A stretch of 64,000 nt of DNA from CAYPKG01 sp964411275 (GTDB lineage: Bacteria > Bacillota > Clostridia > Christensenellales > CAG-138): NCBI GenBank assembly GCA_964411275.1, contig CAYPKG010000003.1, positions 50,680-114,679 of the forward strand. The letters run 5' to 3'. The first letter of the stretch is position 1. Every line of letters starts with the position of its first letter. Made by a program: the position numbers and the translations under genes. The notes under the pieces are model-generated. The model saw only the letters and a program-made list of their open reading frames with translations. It ran no database searches and was not told the DNA's origin. Positions 59,573-64,000 of this stretch are shown one piece after another.

Positions 59573-59896
59573 ATGAACGGGATACAATGGCCCGAAGGCA
59601 TGGGCGTTTACCGGGTGTACGACCCGAAATCGAACGAAGCATACGTGGGCTATTCCCGCAATCTTAGGGGTACATACAAGCGCCTGCGCTTTGAGCTGAA
59701 GCTCAACGCCTGTTCTTACAAGCAGCTCCAGGCCTTTTATAATGAGCGCGCAGGCGAGGTGGCGTTTGAGCCTTTGGAGCTGTTTACACCGCCTGAAGGC
59801 ATCAGCGAGGAGGAAACCGACGCCCGGCTTTTCGCCATGCTGTATAGGCATAAGGCAAACCTTCACGCAAAAATCATCCAGACCACCGCCGGGTAA
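59573..59896 (+). CDS. GIY-YIG-like small protein
   Basis: 107 residues. GVYRVYDPKSNEAYVGYSRNL fits the two beta strands of the GIY-YIG nuclease fold, with GVY and YVG in place of GIY and YIG. Arg is in KRLRFEL, and a Glu lies in FEPLELF. Such short proteins are often linked to repair or are of unknown activity. AGGAGG precedes the ATG. It follows the PrsA-like gene and probably shares its transcript. Confidence 0.65.
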   Translation: MNGIQWPEGMGVYRVYDPKSNEAYVGYSRNLRGTYKRLRFELKLNACSYKQLQAFYNERAGEVAFEPLELFTPPEGISEEETDARLFAMLYRHKANLHAKIIQTTAG

Positions 59897-59940
59897 ATCT
59901 GAACGCAAATGAATAACGCCTCTGCCGTGCGCAGAGACGT

Positions 59941-59988
59941 AAGCTTATGGAAAAAGTCTAGCTTTCGCTAGACTTTTTCCATAAGCTT
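59941..59988. repeat. 48-base perfect palindrome
   Basis: Two 22-base arms, beginning AAGCTTATGGAAAAAGTC, surround TTTC. It lies between two converging genes (59573-59896 and 60017-60190). The T run is inside the stem rather than after it, so a simple terminator is only one reading. Confidence 0.85.
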
Positions 59989-60016
59989 AAGCGCCTTGGG
60001 TTTCCCCCAAGCCGCC

Positions 60017-60190
60017 TCAATGTTCGTTGCTTTCCTGTTCAGATTTGTGTGTCAATTCCATGAGCTTCATATCAGGCTCATCAGATTCTATATACATCGA
60101 TTCAGTTTGCTGTTGTATGATCTGCATCTGCGTAATCACATCCGAAACCTTATTGAAGATTTTCTCGTACATCATTTTATAATCCGCCAT
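60017..60190 (-). CDS. Small acidic helical protein
   Basis: 57 residues from ATG 60190 with GGAGGG upstream. It is a single predicted helix (ADYKMMYEKIFNKVSDVI, IIQQQTESMYI) with an acidic tail. I recall similar short proteins in other Clostridia and their phages but know no function. It is divergent from the XRE gene at 60311, sharing an operator-rich spacer. Confidence 0.6.
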   Translation of the reverse strand: MADYKMMYEKIFNKVSDVITQMQIIQQQTESMYIESDEPDMKLMELTHKSEQESNEH

Positions 60191-60222
60191 TCTGCCACCC
60201 TCCCCCAAATAATTCTACCTAC

Positions 60223-60292
60223 GGAATATTATAATTCCGCCAGTGGAATTATGTCAATAGGGTTATGCAATATAATTCTTTTAATCGAATTA
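60223..60292. promoter_or_regulatory. Divergent spacer with repeated TAATTC/GAATTA operator-like sites
   Basis: ATAATTCC (60231-60238) and GGAATTAT (60245-60252) are perfect inverted arms six bases apart. TAATTC (60273-60278) and GAATTA (60287-60292) make a second pair. GGAATATTATAATTCC at 60223-60238 is a third overlapping one. They probably bind the XRE protein at 60311-60556. Confidence 0.6.
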
Positions 60293-60310
60293 ACGATAAG
60301 GGGCTATTTT

Positions 60311-60556
60311 ATGAAACCGCGACGGCTTCCGCTGGGCGATATGAATATAGTTGGTGCGAATATAACGTGCATTCGCCAGGAAAAAGGCATAAAGCAGAAG
60401 GATTTGCTTGCGAAGATACAGTCCGAGGGGCTGGATATTACCGGATCCTGCCTTTCTAAAATCGAAGGTCAGACCCGCCAGGTAACGGATAAGGAATTAA
60501 TTATAATTGCAAGGGCTTTGGGCGTTGACATAATGCAGATACTTTCCACACAATAG
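60311..60556 (+). CDS. Small XRE-family transcriptional regulator
   Basis: 81 residues from ATG 60311; the longer frame upstream is not coding. The helix-turn-helix spans about 12-70 (ITCIRQEKGIKQKDLLAKI, ITGSCLSKIEGQTRQV, ELIIIARALGVDIMQIL). It is divergent from the small helical protein at 60017-60190 and faces a spacer full of inverted repeats. A two-gene control switch is likely. Confidence 0.82.
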   Translation: MKPRRLPLGDMNIVGANITCIRQEKGIKQKDLLAKIQSEGLDITGSCLSKIEGQTRQVTDKELIIIARALGVDIMQILSTQ

Positions 60557-60649
60557 CATGTTGGCCCCATCGTGAAGCGACATTCGATACGCGTTGAAAG
60601 TTGAAACTGGAATGCCTTTGCCGGTTGATCGGAAAACGTTTTTTGACAG

Positions 60650-60680
60650 CGTCTCTGCCACACGGCAGGGACGTTTTATT
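60650..60680 (+). terminator. Possible terminator after the XRE gene
   Basis: CGTCTCTGCC-ACAC-GGCAGGGACG followed by TTTTATT, about 95 bases after the XRE stop. The 270 bases from 60557 to 60826 hold no convincing gene. Confidence 0.5.
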
Positions 60681-60826
60681 GCGATGCGCCGATTGAGAGA
60701 GGCCGCGTGTTCCCCGCCCTCCCCCATGGCCGTTTTCCCCATTATTTCTAAAGAAGCGGCATTGTTCCACATACTCCGCCATTCCCCCGAATATGATTTA
60801 AAAAAACGCGCAACGGGGGGATCGTA

Positions 60827-61801
60827 ATGAACCAGCCAACAAACCGTGCCATCTGGCGCATTCTGAGCCTTATACTCATTCTCGCGCTTGTGTGTGGCGC
60901 ATTTTCCGGCTGCAAAAGCAAAGATGAAGATGACTGGGGCGAGGAAATGCCGGATCAGACTGCGGGCTATCGGCGCACGGTATTGTATTACCAAAGCAAC
61001 GACGGCATGATGGTGCCTGTAATGAAGCTCCTCCCCTGGGAGGAAGGTATTGGCCGCGCGGCGCTCAACCAGCTGGTGGACACCGAGGAAAACCGGCTTT
61101 CCAGCGCCATGATGGGATTGAAAAACGTAGTGCCCCAAGGGGTCAGCTTTGTGCTGTCCATTTCGGACGACGCTGTGGCTACATTAAACATCTGCAATTT
61201 ACCCGATCTAGGCACCCAGGAGGCGGAGGCCGCCATGGTCACGGCTGTGGTGAATACCCTCACAGAGTTTTCCACAATCGAGCAGGTGAAGCTGGAGTTT
61301 GACGGGAAAAGCAAGCGAAAGCTTCCCCATGGCACCGATGTGGGCAGCGCCATGCGTACCCTGCCATTGAACGAAGAGCCATTAAGCGTCAACGCCTCAG
61401 AGGAAACATTGGGTAAAATGACGCTGTATTTTCCCAACCAATCCGCAAGCCTCAATATCCCCGTTACCCGGTATATCAGCGGCGAACCCAGCTTTGCGCT
61501 GGCCATGACGGAGCTTGTGGCGGGCCCTGTGGATGAAGCGCTGCGCTGCTGCTTCCCGGAAAATACCAGGCTGTTAAGCGCCGAAATCGTAGACGATGTG
61601 GCAAAGGTGGATCTCTCTGGCGAGTTTGCCGCCATCGCGGATACGCCGGAGCTTCTGGAAGCCGCTCTCGAGACGATGCAACTGACCGCAAGCAGGTTTG
61701 GCGCGCTGTCCACCCTGGAGCTGCGCGTTGATGGGAAAGAGTTCAAAAACGATGCTGTCGCCACCATGGCGATGCCCTATTACGTCAACGAATTCAAGTA
61801 A
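60827..61801 (+). CDS. GerMN-domain lipoprotein
   Basis: 324 residues. A lipoprotein signal ends in CGAFSGC. Two GerMN-type repeats follow (about 50-175 and 200-315), each ending in a segment like VAKVDLSGEF and a T/SxxEQVKLxFDG strand. In spore formers GerM helps assemble the engulfment channel; similar two-domain proteins also occur in species that do not sporulate. GGGGGG precedes the ATG. No other sporulation gene is in the window. Confidence 0.85.
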   Translation: MNQPTNRAIWRILSLILILALVCGAFSGCKSKDEDDWGEEMPDQTAGYRRTVLYYQSNDGMMVPVMKLLPWEEGIGRAALNQLVDTEENRLSSAMMGLKNVVPQGVSFVLSISDDAVATLNICNLPDLGTQEAEAAMVTAVVNTLTEFSTIEQVKLEFDGKSKRKLPHGTDVGSAMRTLPLNEEPLSVNASEETLGKMTLYFPNQSASLNIPVTRYISGEPSFALAMTELVAGPVDEALRCCFPENTRLLSAEIVDDVAKVDLSGEFAAIADTPELLEAALETMQLTASRFGALSTLELRVDGKEFKNDAVATMAMPYYVNEFK

Positions 61802-61978
61802 TGATTTCGAAAAAGCTAATACCCAAAAGGGCCGCCGCAACAACACCGCGGTGGCCCTATCTCACCAAACAAGTGCTTGCGTTTGATACATGCCTCCAAA
61901 TGCTGTATATTTTCAAAATCCTGGATCAATATACCACAATCGGAAGCAAAATGCATCCCATTTTTAACAAAATATTAG

Positions 61979-62002
61979 AGGCCCGGTTTTGTGACCGGAC
62001 CT
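61979..62002 (-). terminator. Terminator of mreB/mbl
   Basis: On the minus strand AGGTCCGGT pairs with ACCGGGCCT around a six-base loop; the following bases are only moderately T-rich (CTAATATTTTG). It lies 28 bases after the stop. Confidence 0.6.
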
Positions 62003-62029
62003 CCTGCCTTTTAAAATAGTACTATTACA

Positions 62030-63070
62030 TTAACCCTCGAAATACTCGCCCCGCTTGTAATCGTAGATGGCAAAGCTGGAATATACATTAATATTTTCCA
62101 AAACCTTGCCGGTGCCGATTGCCACGCAGGAAATGGGATCCTCCGCGATATAGCAGGGAACCTTGGTATGCTCCGCCACAAACTTGTCCATGCCGTACAA
62201 CAGCGCGCCGCCGCCGGTCAAGCAAATACCGTTTTCCGCGATATCCGACGCGAGCTCCGGAGGCGTGCGCTCGAACAGGGTGCGCACCCTTTCGAGGATG
62301 CTTTGCAGCGGCTCTTCCAGGGCGTCAATCATCTCGTTGGAGCCCACGACGATGGATTGGGGCAGGCCGGAAATCAGGTTTCGGCCCTTGACGTCAACAA
62401 AAATCTGCTCCCGCCGGGGATAAGCGGAGCCGATGGCGATCTTCATTTCTTCTGCGGTTCTTTCGCCGATCAGCAGGTTATGCTTTTTGCGCATGTAACG
62501 CACGATGGCGTCGTCAAACTTGTCCCCCGCGATCTTGAGTGAGTCGGACAATACCGCGCCGCCCAGGGAGATAATGGCCACGTCCGTGGTGCCGCCGCCG
62601 ACGTCCACCACCATTTTGCCACGGGGCTGGGAGATGTCGATGCCCGCACCGATGGCCGCCGCGATAGGCTCTTCAATGAGAAACGTGTGCCGCGCCCCGG
62701 CCTCTTCCGTCGCATCGATGACGGAGCGCTTTTCCACCTCCGTCACGCCGGAGGGAACGCATACAACCACCCGGGGCTTGAAAAAAATATGGGTGCCGAC
62801 AACCTTTTTTAGGAAGTGATGCAGAAGCCGCTCGGTAATATCGAAATTGGAGATGACGCCGTCCTTGAGGGGACGGATGGCGATGATACTGCCTGGGGTA
62901 CGGCCCAGCATCCTGCGGGCCTCCTCTCCTACGGCGAGAATACGTCCGGTGATCTTTTCCACAGCCACAACGGAAGGTTCTCTGAGCACGATCCCCTTGT
63001 TTTTTACAAAAACAAGCATGCTGGAGGTGCCCAGGTCTATTCCCACATCATTGAACTCAAATAATCCCAT
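62030..63070 (-). CDS. Rod shape-determining protein MreB/Mbl
   Basis: 346 residues from ATG 63070 with AAAGGA upstream. It shows the actin-like motifs GIDLGTSSMLVFV, PLKDGVISNF, VDVGGGTTDVAIISLGG and LTGGGALLYGMD. It forms membrane filaments that guide side-wall synthesis. mreC and mreD do not follow, so it is more like the lone Mbl genes of Firmicutes. It is divergent from the sortase gene. Confidence 0.93.
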   Translation of the reverse strand: MGLFEFNDVGIDLGTSSMLVFVKNKGIVLREPSVVAVEKITGRILAVGEEARRMLGRTPGSIIAIRPLKDGVISNFDITERLLHHFLKKVVGTHIFFKPRVVVCVPSGVTEVEKRSVIDATEEAGARHTFLIEEPIAAAIGAGIDISQPRGKMVVDVGGGTTDVAIISLGGAVLSDSLKIAGDKFDDAIVRYMRKKHNLLIGERTAEEMKIAIGSAYPRREQIFVDVKGRNLISGLPQSIVVGSNEMIDALEEPLQSILERVRTLFERTPPELASDIAENGICLTGGGALLYGMDKFVAEHTKVPCYIAEDPISCVAIGTGKVLENINVYSSFAIYDYKRGEYFEG

Positions 63071-63279
63071 GTCGAAGGTTCCTTTCCCCATGCCCTGCCG
63101 CGCGCAGCCGCCGGCAGGTATTTCTATTGCATGACTCCCCGATGAGAGCCGCGCCCCCATCAATCATCATAAATATATATATATAACATTCTAACATCGC
63201 CAGCCCCTCTTTCACAAGCCCCAACCGCGGCGAATTCCGAACGGACCTGTAACAATTTCGTGAAATATTTTTCCATATC

Positions 63280-63308
63280 TTGCAGAGTTTGCCGCGCTAA
63301 GATACAAT
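63280..63308 (+). promoter_or_regulatory. Promoter that starts at or beside the sortase ATG
   Basis: TTGCAG (63280-63285), 17 bases, TACAAT (63303-63308). Only six bases separate the -10 box from the ATG at 63315, so transcription should start within a base or two of the start codon. Confidence 0.6.
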
Positions 63309-63314
63309 CAAGCT

Positions 63315-64000
63315 ATGAAAAACAGGCTGACATCCGGCGCTTTCCCGCTGCGCGCCATAACACTTTTGTTATCCGTAGCCCTACTGGCCGCGGCATTTTC
63401 CTGCGCGCCGCTTCCCACAGACGTAGAGCCCGAGACCACCTCCACGCCGGAGGCAACGAAAACGCCAATGGAAACCCCGGATCCAGTCACCCCGGCACCA
63501 GTCACCCCGGCCCCGACTCCTGAAAGCCAGGAGCCAGACGGCGTCGCGGGGCCTATGGACGTGCTGCCATCCCTAAAATCCTATCGCGAGGCCAAGGCCA
63601 TCAACGACGAGGTGATAGGCTGGATTACCATACCGAACACCAATATCGATTATCCGGTGGTGCGGGGCGACGATCTTCTGTATTATACCACGCACAATGT
63701 GGAAAAGGAAGACAGCAAGTATGGGGCCATATTCATGGATTTTCGCAATGCCGACCCCAAGCAGCAGCGGCATATCATCGTGTACGGCCATAACATGAAA
63801 AACGGCACCATGTTTCACGACCTCAACAATTTCAAGCAGCGGGCGTTTTTCATGGAAAACCGCATTATCACATTTCTGTGGGAGGGCGTGGAAACCCAAT
63901 GGGAGGTGTATGCCGCTTATGTGGTGGAAGAAAACGAAGCCTATTATTGGAGTGCTATCATAAAAGTGCAGACCCAAAACACCCAAAATCTGATAGAATA
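63315..64000 (+). CDS. Class B sortase, cut by the window end
   Basis: The first 228 residues are present. An N-terminal hydrophobic segment (about 14-30) is followed by a TPAPVTPAPTP linker (about 40-75) and a sortase B-type domain (NDEVIGWITIPNTNIDYPVV, DSKYGAIFMDFRN). The catalytic His lies in VYGHNM. The Cys and Arg would lie past base 64000. Sortases join surface proteins to the cell wall. No ribosome binding site is seen before the ATG, in line with a leaderless transcript. Confidence 0.85.
   Translation, partial: MKNRLTSGAFPLRAITLLLSVALLAAAFSCAPLPTDVEPETTSTPEATKTPMETPDPVTPAPVTPAPTPESQEPDGVAGPMDVLPSLKSYREAKAINDEVIGWITIPNTNIDYPVVRGDDLLYYTTHNVEKEDSKYGAIFMDFRNADPKQQRHIIVYGHNMKNGTMFHDLNNFKQRAFFMENRIITFLWEGVETQWEVYAAYVVEENEAYYWSAIIKVQTQNTQNLIE

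Noticed and set aside
60594..60827. Plus-strand frame of 77 residues before the GerMN gene
   Set aside because: Starts at TTG without a ribosome binding site, contains a terminator-like hairpin and shows no recognisable domain.
1..64000. CRISPR arrays, insertion sequences, prophage structural genes
   Set aside because: No regularly spaced repeats, transposase or phage structural genes were found. The only repeats are short palindromes and the assembly duplicates.

Overview
The window looks like a draft-assembly scaffold from a Gram-positive anaerobe of the Bacillota, class Clostridia, probably an uncultured gut-type lineage near Christensenellales or Oscillospirales. Support: a Rex redox repressor, RNase Y, an MreB/Mbl homologue, a Bce-type peptide-antibiotic module, an RsbV/RsbW/sigma partner-switching operon, class B sortase, PrsA-like and GerMN lipoproteins, butyrate kinase, TRAP-TAXI transport, sigma-A promoters and AGGAGG ribosome binding sites. 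Two N gaps (11126-11135 and 36384-36483) show that it is a scaffold. The lineage is an inference.

Layout. 1-3759: an operon that joins sugar-type ABC permeases to a HlyD-like adaptor and a MacB-like membrane protein. 3735-3932: a small basic protein whose reading frame runs through its own terminator. 4046-6112: a small conserved protein and dnaX. 6276-18209 (minus), with a divergent LysR gene at 18391: a carboxylate-degradation cluster. In transcription order it holds a TRAP permease, a fumarase/aspartase-superfamily lyase, an MmgE/PrpD protein, a two-subunit fumarase-like hydratase, citrate-lyase-type CitD/E/F, a MalY-type PLP lyase, an AEC permease and a D-2-hydroxyacid dehydrogenase. It carries three defects: the TRAP permease runs into a transketolase C-terminus, there is a fold-back beside a gap, and the dehydrogenase is frameshifted. 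19425-19500: tRNA-Glu(CUC).

19570-26303: a two-domain glycosyltransferase, an orphan ABC-2 permease, xpt, rex, a MurG paralogue and a HEAT-repeat RNA methyltransferase. 26332-30900: BceRS-BceAB with a BceR operator. 31049-32277: rplJ-rplL with leader and promoter. 32316-36135: a complete TRAP-TAXI system. 36516-39797: a Pro/Thr-rich membrane protein, purB and purA. 39978-41063: an M23 lipoprotein, followed by a palindrome-rich spacer. 41418-43848: the partner-switching operon. 43943-48839: dipeptidase, RNase Y and a membrane protein/XRE/DUF2975 group.

49037-51791: zinc-ribbon protein, cytosolic Cu/Zn superoxide dismutase, a DNPH1-like hydrolase, ZupT and a GNAT protein. 51938-54453: DUF4349 lipoprotein and a PadR/DUF2812 pair. 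54464-58102: ACT-domain protein, butyrate kinase and a membrane-fused PlsC-like protein. 58339-64000: PrsA-like lipoprotein, GIY-YIG protein, a small divergent XRE pair, GerMN lipoprotein, MreB/Mbl and a truncated sortase B.

The best candidates for undescribed biology are the nonstop-type small gene at 3735-3932, the carboxylate cluster at 6276-18209, the hybrid operon at 1-3759 and the partner-switching operon with two RsbW-like proteins, one of which has lost its ATP-binding motifs. All product names come from reading the sequence; no database search was run.
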